Part shown: piece by piece, positions 13,420-26,365 of the stretch
Layout: every line of letters starts with the position of its first letter
Position numbering within the stretch: position 1 is the stretch's first letter
NCBI GenBank assembly: GCA_965153455.1
Contig: OZ234504.1
Span: forward strand, 186,001-250,000
Length of the DNA: 64,000 nucleotides
Reading direction: 5' to 3'
Source of the DNA: Sphagnum compactum
Taxonomy: Eukaryota > Bryophyta > Sphagnopsida > Sphagnales
Translations under genes and position numbers: made by a program
Notes under the pieces: model-generated
What the model was told of the DNA's origin: nothing
Databases searched by the model: none
Seen by the model: only the letters and a program-made list of their open reading frames with translations

Positions 13420-13607
13420 AGGAGAATTTTAAATTCACACCTTTTTTGGTTATGATATATGGAAATATATCATAATTTTATTAATAACTTTTCATTTAGA
13501 CATCAGGGGGGTGGGGCAGACACACTCAAATTTAATCTACATATAATCGGACATGTGAAGAAAGGGTGTGAATTTAACCAAAAAAGGTGTGAATTTAAAA
13601 TTCTCCT
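13420..13607. mobile_element. Short MITE with perfect 32 bp terminal inverted repeats
   Basis: Positions 13420-13451 are the exact reverse complement of 13576-13607; arms begin AGGAGAATTTTAAATTCACA. Total length is 188 bp. Beside the right arm, 'ggtgtgaatttaa' is directly repeated at about 13565. Flanks are A/T-rich ('ataaataa' left, 'aaataaaa' right), so the target-site duplication and superfamily cannot be fixed. The overlapping plus-strand frame at 13459-13686 is not a gene in my reading. Confidence 0.75.
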
Positions 13608-15114
13608 AAATAAAAAATATTTTAATTTTCAATGCAAAAGATACAAAAGCTTAGCTATGACACTAATACTGCTCAATAAAAATTAAAAAAAAACTGTTTA
13701 CTATATTTGATGCCATGATAAGATTATGACTACCATTTTATAGAGACAACTTCAACACATGTATATTGAATAATCAATGAACTTTGAAAATTTCATTTTG
13801 AAAAATAAAATATTTTTTAATATTCCAAATTACTTTTCATTTTCCTTTACACAACTTTGTTCTTTGAAAAACATAATTTTTGAGAATTTCAGCATTGGTA
13901 ATATATATATATATATAATTTGTGTTGAAGCTACCAAGGTATTATGATATTTGAAAAATGGAATACATTTAGTTGAAAATTCTGCAAGTAATTTTATTTT
14001 ATTTTTTCACTTTTTATGATGTAGCATTATTAGTGAGCATCCCTAGAATGATTTAGCATTAATTGGTGATAGGTTTGTAAAAAATGTCCAAATAGTAGAA
14101 AATTAACAAGACATTTGCCCCAAACTATAAATGTAGTTGAAATATGGTGAAATTTGGAATTGCATGGATTTGCTTACAATATTCTTCTTTTAATTTTTGA
14201 GGTTGCTAGGATGAAATTTTTTGTTGCACCAAAAAAATAGTAATTAAAACAAATTTGTTATTGCAATATACTCCTTTAGGATTAATCCACTGAATCAAAG
14301 GATTGAAATTCAAATAAGAGGAAAACCATTTGTTCATTTTTTCATCTTCACTTGGACTCTTATTAAGTTTCCAACTTGTGTACAATACTGTTATATTTTT
14401 TGGAAATTTGGACAATCAATAAAAATCCAAAGAAATGGCCTAATGGATGAACTCAAAGAAAGAAATTGTTTGTACTTCCATTTTTTGGGGGAAGTGAGAC
14501 AATGGATGAACTCAAGGAGAACAATTGTGTAAACAACTTCTTGATAAAAGTGGGACAATGGATGAATTTGGGGAAATTTGACTAAAAGAAATAGGATAAT
14601 GGAACTTTGGGAAGTTAGTTGAGCTTTGTAGGAAGTGGGAAAGTAGATGAATTTTATAAGGGAAGTTTGCTAGCAGATAAAGTGGCTTTGTGAAGTTTGA
14701 TAACCTACAGAAGATTGAACTTTTTCCAATTTCCAAAAGAAAGCTAAACAATTTTGGACCTGGGTGGAACATCGCCCAACTTCTAGAAAAAGTGGAGGAC
14801 ATTGGGTGATTCCAATGAAGATGGAATTTAGTTGAACTCCATTGGGGGAAAGTGAAACAAGTGATTTTAGCAACTTGAAAGCTTCAAATATGGCTAAAGG
14901 AAAAAATTTGAAAGGGGGAAAAAAACAAAAATGATCAATTTGAATTTGAAGATGATTAAAAATTTATGATACGTAATTTTAGAAGAAAAGTTTAGAGCAA
15001 AAGTTAAAGCAATTATAGACCCATAATTAGTAATTTAATGTGAAAACATTGGGTTTGTGCAATCAAACTTCTTTATAAATTTTTTATATTTTCTTTGAAG
15101 TCCACAAACCAGAA
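13608..15114. other. AT-rich intergenic DNA with a short (AT)n run
   Basis: No gene is recognised. A short (TA)n run lies at about 13900-13917. From 14450 to 14880 the phrases 'gtgggacaatggatgaa' and 'gggaagtt' recur loosely, suggesting a degenerate tandem repeat. Minus-strand frames here carry no known domain. Confidence 0.4.
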
Positions 15115-15560
15115 ATTTTAAAATTTAGACCCTAAACCCTAAATGCTTAATTTCAAAATTTAAATCTTAAATTCAAATCCTAAAACCTTGAATTTCTAAC
15201 CTAAACCCTAAATCAAGCTTAGACCCTAAATTTCAGACCCTAAATGATAACTTTAAACCCTAAACACCAATTTTAAAATATAAACCTTAAAACTTCAAAT
15301 CCTAAACCTGGAAAGCTAAACTGTAAATTGAAACCCTAAAAATATCAAACACAAACCTTAAAATTTAATTCAAAATTTCTGAGGCCTAAACCTTAGAAAA
15401 TAAATCGTAAAATCTAATATTTAAAAAGACCAAACCCAAATATTAAAAAAATAAATTATAAAATCTCAAATTGTAAACCCCAAAAATTAAACCTAAAATT
15501 TAATCGTTTAAAAAACCAAACACAAACCCTAAATGAAATTCTAAAACAAACAACTCAAAA
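15115..15560. repeat. Degenerate telomere-like (CCCTAAA)n tract
   Basis: The plant telomere heptamer CCCTAAA and one-base variants (ACCCTAAAT, ACCTTAAA, ATCCTAAA) recur every 7-20 bases throughout. 'accctaaaccctaaat' occurs near 15128. It is heavily mutated and interspersed with A/T spacers, so it is an old interstitial tract, not a chromosome end. Confidence 0.75.
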
Positions 15561-15790
15561 CCTTAAACCCATAGCGTGTAGTCCCATTAACCCATAACCA
15601 TATAGCCCATAGTCCATAATGCCATCTAGTCTAGAGCCCATAGCCATATCGCCCATAGGTGAAATAGCCATATAACCCATAGACCATATAACGAATATAG
15701 TCATATATATCATTTAGATTAATAACCCAATATAACACAATAGTCATAGCTTGCTAACCCTTATAACCCCATAGCCCCATCAGGTCTTCC
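15560..15790. repeat. Degenerate 'cccatag' / 'catata' repeat
   Basis: Directly after the telomere-like tract, 'cccatagccatat', 'agcccatagtcc' and 'ataacccatag' recur. This looks like a second low-complexity array derived from, or juxtaposed to, the first. Confidence 0.6.
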
Positions 15791-17252
15791 TCAACCCCAA
15801 TATAATATTTACAACATAAATTCTAGGTGGGCATGCATGGGTGGAAAAAGAAGTTAGAAAGGAGTTGATGTTAGGTTTTCAAAATTTGGTCTTTGCTGTA
15901 GGAGTTTGCTAAAAAAAACTTGGAGGAAATGTGATGCCAAATGGGATAAAAGCTAGGCTTGATAAGGCATGATTCTAAGGAAGACTCTAACATGAAGACA
16001 TAGAAGGTGTTGAATAGGTGTGTGTGTAGGTGTGTAGAAAAAATGGTATGGCAAATAAAATTTGTTGGATGTGGTGGTCTAAATAAATGAAAAAAAAAAC
16101 TAGATAGTTACATTTGATGGTCTAGCTTTATTTTCTTAATGATCTTGAGGGAACTACAAGTTTAATGTGTTATATCTATTTACAAACAGGGTTCTAGCAC
16201 ATTAGTTGTGCACTTTGTTATTTTTTAAAGCTTTTATTAGAATGAGAGAAATCAAATAAAAACACCTACCTACTCAGAAGATGATTTCAAACATGCACAA
16301 TCAATGAAAATGTTGACCTCTTGTAGGGTTTTTTTTATCAATTCAGTGATATTTAAAATTTGGTGAATCTTTCCCCAAAAAAACTAGCAAAATTAGTCAA
16401 ATTTATAGTAGAAAAATCTATGTATATATCCTAATTATTTGTCTAAAAAGCTATCAATTTTGTTAAAAGAAAACAATGTGCTCCAAAACAGTAAGGTGGA
16501 TGAGTTTCTTCAATAAATTTCGGCAAAACTAATAAAAGGCTTTGAAGTCATATCCTTAAAAACCTTCTTGCATAATATGTTATTCAAGACATTTTTACTC
16601 TACTATATTAATCTTTCAATTGGTTTCTCTTAGTTCAACGCAATTGATTAATATTTGCATGGCCTAAAATAGGACTAATCTTGCAACTAGTTGGGTGTTT
16701 ATATTTGGGTTGATGTAGATTTTGGTGAAGATGTTTAAAGAATAAATTTAGCAAACCCTGGGTGATCCCCATGCTAGATGACAAATTCAAAGGTTTTCTT
16801 TATGCTGAATTATAGCTAACTTCATGCAAGAACTGTTGGACAAGAAAATATGGTTGGAGCCATAGATGGAGCAAATTATTTGGACAAATAGTTGTTTTGG
16901 ATTGAAAGGCATTTGTAGACAACAAATGAAGAGAAAAAATTGGGGGTTGGATCTAGGGAATTAATTATTAATCTAACCTCTAAAATGGGTTCAAAACACA
17001 TTTTGAAACACCTAAAAAGCAATAGAAATAATATAATCTACATTTAGTACAAGAAAGGACAATATGATCTAAAGCAATATCAAATTGTTTTGCCTTGCAA
17101 TATTTTTAGAAACTCAAAAATTTAAGTTAAGCTACCAAGCTAGCATCAAGAGGACATACATATAACTTAAAACCAAATAATGGACTCCTAAGCCATGACA
17201 TGAATTGGAAAACCTTGCAGTCATGGGTAAAGAAATTAAACTTTTAGACAAA
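15791..17252. other. Intergenic DNA downstream of the NB-ARC gene
   Basis: AT-rich, with no recognisable gene. It contains the 3' flank of the minus-strand receptor gene whose stop is at 17253. Confidence 0.45.
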
Positions 17253-20200
17253 CTATGTGAGTTTATAGCCTAAAAATTCAGGTACTGGTAGAATTGAAAG
17301 CGACATCATACCCCTAGCTATGGACTCCTCAACATCATCTCGCACACCTAACTGGTGTGCCATTTCTGCATCTTGGCGGGCTTTTTTTTCCAATCCCAAC
17401 TTGAAATGTGCATATGCTCGATGCTTCAAGCATTCATACTGTGGGCCACCTTCGCACCTAAGTGCTTCGGTCAAATCCTCTATTGCTCCTTCATATTTTC
17501 CCATCATCTCTTTCACCACTCCTCTTTCTTGCAAAGTGAAAAGTGATTCTTCGAAATATGTGACCACATTGTCTGCATCATGAAGTGCATCCTCATACTT
17601 TTCCAACTTAACTTTGCAAAACACACACCTGTCAAAACAATACATTCCCTTAGAAATACAACATGGAATTATTACACAACAAGTCTACAAATTATACAAC
17701 AACTTGGACATAATTCTTTTCTAGTTTACCATTTCCATTCCAATAACCTTTTTTTCCTTTCTAGTAGAATGATTCTTTAATATCCATCTTCTTGAATGTA
17801 TTTGTCCACATTTTCAACTACCTCATAGTCCTCTACCTCTCCAAGAATCTAATAATACACTACAAAAGAAAGTCAAATAAAATAACACAACATTTTTTTC
17901 AACTACAATTGTGTAATACACTATTAAATCAAGAAATACATAAATAAATATAACTAGAATGTGATATGCAAATTTGCAACATTACACACACTCACCTTAA
18001 CATAATGAACTTTTGTTTCCATTTATTGTTTTCACAATACTTGAGGGCTGCTTGAAAATTTTTAAGTGCTTCATTGTGTAATCCCAAAATCAGATTGGCC
18101 TCTCCTCTTGCCTCAAACAAATTTGGTGATGTCGAATTTATGGTGAAAGCATTGCCTTTGGCGTGGTCAATTAAGGTGAGGGCCTTAATCGTGGACTTTT
18201 GTTGTTCTGTAGTCAAAGAGGCATTGCGGTATGATAAAAGCTTTTCCAAAATCCCAGGAGCAGAAGCAAAAACACTTTTACTCTTGTTGTCATCTATTTG
18301 AGACACGGCTCTTGCAAGGATTCCCACCAAGTTCAGTAGTTCTTGAAAATAAATTTCATGATTGAGGTCTAATTTGGCCGAGTCAACATTTGGAGAAAGT
18401 TTTGTGCTTATGAAATTGAGTATGTTTTCAATAGAACCTGATGGGAATGTTACCATAATCATCGCCACATTTCTAATTTCATAAATTAAACCACACAATG
18501 AACGTACAATATCAATATCGTGCTCCTGTATATCATGTGAGATTGGATTGTAGACCTTCTTGATCAGTAAATCCAAAAGGCCTGGATGATTAACAATTGT
18601 CTTCCTAGCCGTTGATGATCGAAACAATTTCAATAAAGCTAAACCACGTATTTCGTTATGGCCAAACACAGCAATATTCTGTATCTTCTCCAATAAAGAT
18701 GTATGTTTTAAAACATAATCGCAGTTTCTCGTATTAACCATACATGAAATTATATATTTGATACGTTCCAAATGTTCCCCAAGATTGGAATCATACGAAC
18801 GAAGGAGATCCATGTATTTCTTTAATAAAACCACTGGAGTTTGTTCCAACACCTTATTTTTGTCGTTGGCCTCTCCTTCAGTTTCTTGTTCTGCATTACA
18901 TACACAAAGAAGAATTACAAACACCATTAATTCTTGAACAACTAGTAGACCTTGGAAAGCCTTTTAACCTAGAATTGTAACTCCATTATCATGTTAGGAA
19001 TGATCAAAGGGGTTTAGAATTGACATCAAATAACATGGCATTTTCTTTCTCTACCCCCCAATATTGTTCAGGTCAAAATTCCTTACTTATTGAATCTTTG
19101 CAAATTTTTTCGTTTTGGTGAAGGGTAATAGTTAATAATTAATAGGTGTACCTCGGGTTATGATTATACCATATGTATTTAACTATTTAGGTTATATATG
19201 TACTTATACCATAAATGTCAAATTTGACATGAATTGAATTTTTACTTGATCAAAGGAAATTGTTGAAAACCTTATTAAAATGAAAATATTTAAAGGTTGA
19301 TCTATTTACTAAGGAGTATCCTTGTGTTGTTCAGCAACCTAGATTGAAGGTCAAAACCAATGACCTCACAACAAATCGTGTGTAACAAAAAAATGATTGA
19401 TATACTTGAAGCATTTATGACAAGATTCTTCTTGATTTCATGAAAAAAAACTAACCTATTCAAAAGTCACTTTTTAGAAATCAAAGCACTTAAGAGGTTA
19501 ATATATTTACCAAAGACTGTTGTTTGGTTTGTCATTGTGGATGAAAGGCCAAAAGAAAATATGAAAGAAAATATAGTCCGTAAAAAGTCACATATGACAA
19601 AAAATGTTTCCTTTATTTGGAGTAATCGAGAAATTTTTTCGTTATCCAAATGACCTTTATCACCTGCCAAGAAGTAAATCAATTAAGTTTTGATTGCAAC
19701 TATATTAGTAATGAATAGTTGTCGAACAAATGTACTCCAATTTTTGTTTTACAAAATTTTGTGAACACATGTGTGAAGTAAATAAATGTTCCAAATACAT
19801 TTTTTCAAACATCTAAATGAACTATTTTGTTTGGTTTGGACTATGTAGCTAGCCTATTAAGTTTTGTCATGTTTTAACATTTAAGACTCATTGATAAACG
19901 TGTCATGTTCATATGTTCCAAAGTTATGTTAAACATTTAATATAGAGGATCTATGTTATAAATGTCTAACCATCAAGCTGGATTAATAGGTTTATGTTGG
20001 CTATATGGTCCCATGAATTTTATTGGCAAAGATATTAACAATGGAAAAATTTTCAACAAACTTTCTTAGAGCTTATGTCAATATGTCTATGAATGAAATA
20101 ACAGTTTTAAATACATTTCTTCAAAACTGTAAATGAGCTAATTGTTTTAGTTGCCAAACTGCACCTCAAAACTAAATCTTGCTATGTTTTAATATTTAAG

Positions 20201-22551
20201 AATCAAAAGTCTAAACCATAAATATTTTATGAAATTATGCAGGATGTGATCACCATCAATTTCTAGATAGGTTTACGATGCCATGAACAATGTGTGGTCA
20301 TGAATATCATTTGAAATTAAATGGGATGGAAGAACTAAAAACAAGATAATAGACAATTGTATTAACATGGCCACATTAAAGGTTAATAAACATACCTTCC
20401 TTGCTAATTCTTGATATTCTAGTTCCGGCCCTTCACCTTTCAGTAGATGGATTAAAGGTTCTAAAACCCAAATTAGGTGGACGTAGGGCCTTCCAGATTC
20501 TTCAGTGAAGGGTTTCAATTTCAAAACCCTTCTTGCCTCCTCCATTTTCTGGGACGCTTCTTCTGTTAAGAATTGATTTTCATCTGCATGCGTTCCCGAG
20601 AACTGAACAACGTAAAACAAGCAAAGGATTGCTACTAGAGCATCTATGCCCTTGTTGCCCTTCTTAAAGGCACTGTTCTTCAATAATGCAACAAGCTTGG
20701 CACTGACCTCCCCTTGCTTCTTCATGCGAATCAAAAGTCGACGAGTAGGGTTCAACACACATGTCCGCCTCGTAAAATGGTGAATAGGATCAATATGACA
20801 CTCCACTTGGATCAAATCGTGCTCTTCCAATTCGTCCCTTGCTCTCACAAAGTGACCAGGTAAAAGCTTTGGATGAGTTGTTATGAAAGCGAGTTCTAAC
20901 AATGGTTCTGGCACACCGTGGCGTCCAAATAGTGCAAGCAAATACAAAAGGTCTCGAGCGTTATCAGATAAATCTTCTAAGGCCATTAACATTGCAACAG
21001 GCAAGGTAGAAGGATATAGTTCACAAAATGCTTGGACATGTTTGTTATGAATGAAAGATGGATCATCATCAACAGGGATTTTGAAATCTTCAAGAGCAAG
21101 CTTCCAATATTTTTCTTGGAGTGGATCTTTGATTTTCTTCAATATGAGTGCGAGACCCAGAAGGTTGTATCCAACTTGGTGGATGAGTTTGTCGACTAAC
21201 CACTGAATAAAATAAATACCACCCATACATAGCAAATGTTAATGTGTTTAGTACGTTAGAATGTCCAGAATTAAAATGTGGCAACTTAAACTTATTTGTG
21301 AAAATGAACCACAAATACCCATTTTACGAAGCATCAAGTCACATCTTCAACATGTGATAGTGAAGTGAAGTACTTAACCAAGATTCTTAAAAAAAGGATG
21401 TTGCAAGCATCTCGACTTTAATAGCCTGTAGATGTTAATTAGAACATAGCCTCCCAACCAGATCTATAATGCAACTGAAATCAACAACAATATAGCTTGG
21501 AAGCACTTACAAGTAGGTTTTCTGGTATTTCATCTTTTGGCATTTGAGCCCTTCTGGCCAAGATCTTGTGTGCCTCCGACCTAGTAGGCTTATCCATGAG
21601 TACACACTTTGCATCAGGCCATACTTCCATCTGTCGAGATATCAGGAGGTATTTCACCCCTGTGGCTTCAGACACTAAAAGATCCTTGATTTGTGCAGAA
21701 TTCATAACGTTGTCGAACACGATAAGGACATGTTTTGTTCGTAGGCGCTTCCGCATTGCTCGCAACTTTTCAGGCAATTCTTTGTCTACACATGTGTCTT
21801 GACCTGGTGCTCTTATTTTGGTTAGGATTTCACCACACAGCTTTCCACAATCCATGGCTTGAGGATCACACGTCAAAAACACCGCCCCATTCTTGAACAT
21901 TGTGTGGGTTGACGACGATTTTGCCCTTCTCATATTATTTGCAGCATCATGAATTTGATATGCAATAGATTTTGCAAGGCAAGTTTTTCCCGATCCAGCT
22001 TCTCCATATAGATTCACAATTTTACTAGCTTCAGGAGTAAAGTCTTTAAGTTCCTTCAGCACTTTATCTTCCATCTTTTCCAACCTCACAATTCGTGGAT
22101 CCAATCCGAAGCCTAAGGAATCCGGAGTGTCATTGGCTCTTTTTGCAAGCATTGGAGTAACAAATTCCTGATCTTCCAGGAATTTTTGTATGTCCTCAAA
22201 ATCATTGATTAGTCTGTCGATGGAATTTGTCAATTTTTGAGGAGATGCTCGGGTTTTGGTCCAAAATGACAGCCACCAATTATTTTGCAAGCGGCTAAAT
22301 TTTAGCCTTTCCTCTTCAAGGTGTCTCGAGGCCGTCACAAACCGTGCTTGAAGGCTTCGATCGTTTGTCAAACCATACTCTTCTAGCATTTGTGCCCATT
22401 CTCCCTTCTTGCGTGCTAGCTGAGTATGAAGGCGCTCGAAGTCTGCAATTTTTTGCGACGTTTGATTCCACCTTTCACGATACTGTAGTAAGTAACTGCC
22501 AATCTCTCCTGCCAATATGAGAGCAGGGCTTGCAATAGCTAACTCTGCCAT
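17253..22551 (-). CDS. NB-ARC receptor with coiled-coil N terminus and ARM/TPR-like C terminus
   Basis: Likely an intracellular NLR-type immune receptor. Visible exons on the minus strand are 22551-21511, 21202-20396, 18890-17996 and 17628-17253, with good GT-AG sites. The N terminus (residues ~1-130) is helical and charged, like a coiled coil. The NB-ARC follows: P-loop GEAGSGKT (183-190), kinase-2 VLIVFD (275-280), RNBS-B-like YLLISR (301-306), and a GLPLA-equivalent GLALIL at the start of exon 2. I see no clear MHD motif. Exon 3 encodes helical ARM-like repeats instead of LRRs; exon 4 encodes TPR-like helices (KLEKYEDALHDAD, KYEGAIEDLTEAL, KLGLEKKARQDAE). Exons 1-2 and 3-4 join in phase. 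Exon 2 ends in phase 0 but exon 3 needs an incoming phase of 1, so at least one small exon between 18.9 and 20.4 kb is missing from this model, or there is a lesion. NB-ARC proteins with ARM or TPR tails are known in plants; the immune role is inferred. Confidence 0.85.
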
Positions 22552-25009
22552 TATGTATCACCTATTTCACCCATGACCACATTAATTATAATCTTGTTGT
22601 CTATGTGTTGAATTCCATATGTTCTAGCTTTAGCAGGTATGCTCTTAAAAATAATGCAACAACAAAGACATGGGATATTTAGGAACATTTCAAAAATTTG
22701 GCCCAAGAATTTCAATGGAAGACATTAAGATAGAAGTGAAATTCTTCTAGTACATACATGAGTTGAAATGTCTTTAAATGTTCAATGTGAATATATATCA
22801 AGTGTAGTCGCACATAGTTCGAAAATTTGAAATCAAAAGAGTACATTTGCACACATGTATTTAATGAGCTAAAGATTTTATGATTGTTTTATTGGCAAAT
22901 CTCAGAATTTCTATTCAAGAATTTTTTGGTCACTGTTGCTCTAGAGGATCTGAGTTTTGTTGACCGCGCTTTGGCACTGGTCAAGTACGTCAAGGTTTCT
23001 ATCAACTGTAACTCTTTCCGGCTATTAAATGAAGTACAACCCAACAAGAAATTTTCATTGCTATCAAGACAAGACAAGACTAACAACATGTTCGCAGTGT
23101 TCCTCTCTTTAGACAGCCCAGTGCTCTTTCCGGGAGCAACTGGCGTTTTTTGCTCATGAGTTGAATCAAATTAGGAAACATCCATATGCCAATCTCAAAC
23201 GAATTAAGACCAGTCTTATATGGAAACATGCATCATAAATACACAAATGTTATAGGTTTCGCTGGAATTATATTACCTTGTCTTGGAATTGAAATGTTCG
23301 ATTTTTTTCCTCTGCAGAAACGTTCAGCACGTTGCAAGGTGAAGCAGGTCGTTTCCCTGATGCTCTCAAATCAAACTCCCTCCAACCTAAGCTGCTGCCC
23401 AGCACCAAATTCGCAGTAAGCACTGGATGCACTGGAAATCAGAACCCCTTGGATGCTGCCCTGCAGATGACTGTGCCTCAAACCAGATACTCAAACCCGT
23501 GCGCACGATATCAAACGCCCACGAGCGCAGCACCCAACTCTGCGCAAAGAGACGCGCAAAGAGGAAGAAAGAGAGGTTGGAAATTAGAAACGCGATCTCC
23601 AATAACGCGTGAGCAACTCTGGACTATCTGTCCCCTTAAAGAAATACCTCGTGAGTGATTAGGGGGAAAACACGTACTTCACGAAGCGCTTTCACACAGC
23701 TCCTTATGGGCAGCGGACCGCATCATTTATGCCATACTCACTACCTACTACTTAGTAGCTGTAAATGTACTTGAATAGTATATTAACACTTCAAATAAAT
23801 GCAGTCAGTTTTGGGTGAAACAGTAGCATTGCATGCGGACCCTGAGCCTGATGATGACGGTCAGCCCCTTTTTTTTATAATTTTTGTAAAGCGCTGGAGT
23901 GGCCACAGTCACTTGGATGATTCAGGTGACATGGTGATCGTCTGAGGAATATTTAGCTAAATCTGAAATTAATTTTCAAATATGAAGCTAGATAGGTATG
24001 GTCCTTCTATGATTCTGGCTGCAAGTGGTTTAGAAGGGGTCGCAATTTGGCGATTTTGTTCTACTGTGAGATGAGTTCTACCGATGGAAGACTCGAAAAA
24101 TTAAGAGAATTTTTGCCAGACAAAAATAATAATTCGCCACCTGACTGTTTCCGCCAGAAAAAAAAGGGCTGATGAGCCCTATTGTTCAGCTAAGTTATGG
24201 GGAAGAAAACAAACAGCTCCCCCTCCCCACCCCAATGAATCCATCAATTAAACAAGTTTTCAAAAGGCACAGCACTCACAGGCTGGTCCAGAGTGAACCA
24301 GCGCCCAGCCACTATATGCCCAATATGACTCAGTAGTAAATGGACCCCAACCGAGTTAATATTTGGTTTCACCTTGGTAACCCATTCTGCATTAGGTAAG
24401 TCCCATATATATATATAGGTCATTAGTGTAAATACTAGGGTTCATACAGATGTAAGTAGTAATAAAAACAGCAATATATGAAAACTTTACGCACTAATTA
24501 GTGAGTAGGTAGTAAAACCAGCAACTGAGCTAACTGGAAGCCAACAGAAAACTGTTTAAACACCACTTACCATCCATATTTAATGTGGGTGGTCGGTGCT
24601 GCTGGTAGACATATTCAACCTGCAAAATATATGCACTAAATAACCAGTTTCGCAAGTAGGGGAACTGGGAACTGGGATGGCAGACATGAACACATTGCCA
24701 AGAAGGGGTACAACTTTGATTTGAAAAACACATGATAAGGAATAGAAAGTTGTGTATGATGAAACCCTGCCAACCATAAATAAATCAAAGCAACGAAAAA
24801 GGGGGAAATACAAGGAAACATGTGAAAGGACCCATGTCCAAGAAGACAAATGACCCAGCTAAGAGGGGGGATCAAGTCTTGGGGTCCTTTGTTTGTCGTC
24901 TGCCTAGGCTTAGTGTATTTGAGTTCTCTTCATGCATCTTTTAGTTTCAGATTATGTACTCAAGATTCTTGTCTTTTTGGAAACTTCTTTTCTCTTTGAA
25001 ATACTGAAA
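22552..25009. promoter_or_regulatory. Upstream region of the NB-ARC gene
   Basis: The start codon of the minus-strand receptor is at 22551, so its promoter and any 5' UTR exon should lie here. I see no unambiguous TATA box or start site. A GC- and CpG-richer block at about 23480-23660 (containing 'cgcgatctccaataacgcg') stands out from its AT-rich surroundings and could be a 5' UTR or CpG-rich promoter. Open frames at 23332-23658 and 24580-24875 show no known domain. Confidence 0.3.
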
Positions 25010-25018
25010 AAAATAAAA

Positions 25019-26085
25019 TTACTTCTATTGTAGGTGTTGTTTTTGGATTCAAAGCTGTATGAGCTCTACATCTAGAGAATTTTGGATTCCCCCCCCCCAA
25101 GCTTATTCTAAAACTTTTCAAGGTCCACCTTGTGGTATCCAAGTTCAGAGAGATAAAGTAAACAAATATGGTTGTCCCCTATTGGGATGTACTATTAAAC
25201 CAAAATTAAATCTATCTACTAAAAATTATAGCAAAGCTATATATGAGTGTTTTCGTGGTGGACTCGATTTTACGAGAGATGATGAAATTGTCAATTCTCA
25301 ACCTTTCATGCAATGGAGAGATCGCTTCCTATTTGTGGTAGAAGCTATTTATAAATCTTAGACTGAAACAGGTGAAATCAATGGTCATTACTTGAATGCT
25401 ACTGCAAGTACATGCAAAGAAATGATGAAGAGAGCAGCATTTGTTAAAGAGTTAGGAACACGTATCATCATACATGACTATCTAACAAGTGGTTTCATTG
25501 CAAATACTATTTTGGCTCATTATTGTCGATATAATGATCTATTTTTTCATATTCATCATCAAATGCATGCAATTATTGACCAACAAAAGTTCATGGTATG
25601 CACTTCTGTGTATTAGCTAAAACATTATGTTTTATCTGTCGGGGATCATATCCACTCCAATACTCTAGTGGGTAAACTTGAAGGGGAACATAAGTAACTT
25701 TGGGATTTGTTGATCTACTTCATGATGACTATATTGAAAAAGACCAAAACTGTGGTATTTATTTCACCCAAGATTGGGTTTCTTTACAAGGTGTTATATT
25801 TGTATTCATGTTTGGAATATGCTTGTAATAACTATATTTTTTGGGGACAATTCCATATTATAGTTTGGTGGGGGAACTCTGCGACATCCATGGGGGAACG
25901 CACCTAGTGCAGTTGTTAATCGAGTTGCTTTGGAAGCCTATGTATAAGCCTGTAACAAGGGACATGGTCTTGCTTATCAAGGTAGTGATATTATTCATGA
26001 GGCTGCCGCTATTCCTGAACTAGCTGTTGCTTGCGAAGTATGGAAAGAAATCAAATTTGAATTTGACACGATCGATATTGTTTGA
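25019..26085 (+). pseudogene. rbcL: rbcL pseudogene (RuBisCO large subunit), 5' truncated
   Basis: The sequence begins at TSIVG (about codon 118 of rbcL) and runs to the C terminus (VWKEIKFEF, stop at 26083-26085). Recognisable blocks include [50 protein letters not shown] and FTQDWVS. Lesions include a TGA-type break after GFKAV, a C run at 25070 shifting the frame, TAG at 25359 replacing Gln, a frame break after IDQQKF, and further shifts near 25860. The catalytic-loop lysine region is preserved as IKPKL. As a nuclear relic lacking the first quarter of the gene it cannot encode RuBisCO. Confidence 0.95.
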
Positions 26086-26291
26086 CATAGTTTATATTTC
26101 ACTATTTCATTTTAGTGATTTCGTCTATTTACACCCGCCCCAAGGGGGATGGATAAAATCACCAAAATAAATGTGTTTTTATATTTTTTAATCATACAGA
26201 TTGTTGATTTCTTCCAAAATTTGTCAAACCCCGGTACTAAAGAATACGTATTAAGCAATACAAAAACTTTGATAGATTTTACATCTAATAA

Positions 26292-26365
26292 GGTTTTGTA
26301 GTTCAGTGGATTAGAGCCCATGGTTCCAAACCATGAAGTCAAGGGTTCAAATCCCTTTTGAACCA
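26292..26365 (+). pseudogene. trnR-CCG: Chloroplast trnR-CCG fossil, anticodon now CCA
   Basis: A 74-base tRNA-like cloverleaf lies between rbcL and accD, exactly where trnR-CCG sits in non-flowering plant plastids. The D arm (GTTCAGTGGATTAGAGC), anticodon stem CATGG/CCATG with loop TTCCAAA, and T arm (AAGGG-TTCAAAT-CCCTT) are clear. The acceptor stem pairs imperfectly (GGTTTTG with TTGAACC). The anticodon at 26326-26328 is CCA, one G-to-A change from the expected CCG, which would formally read Trp. No function is expected from a nuclear copy. Confidence 0.85.
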
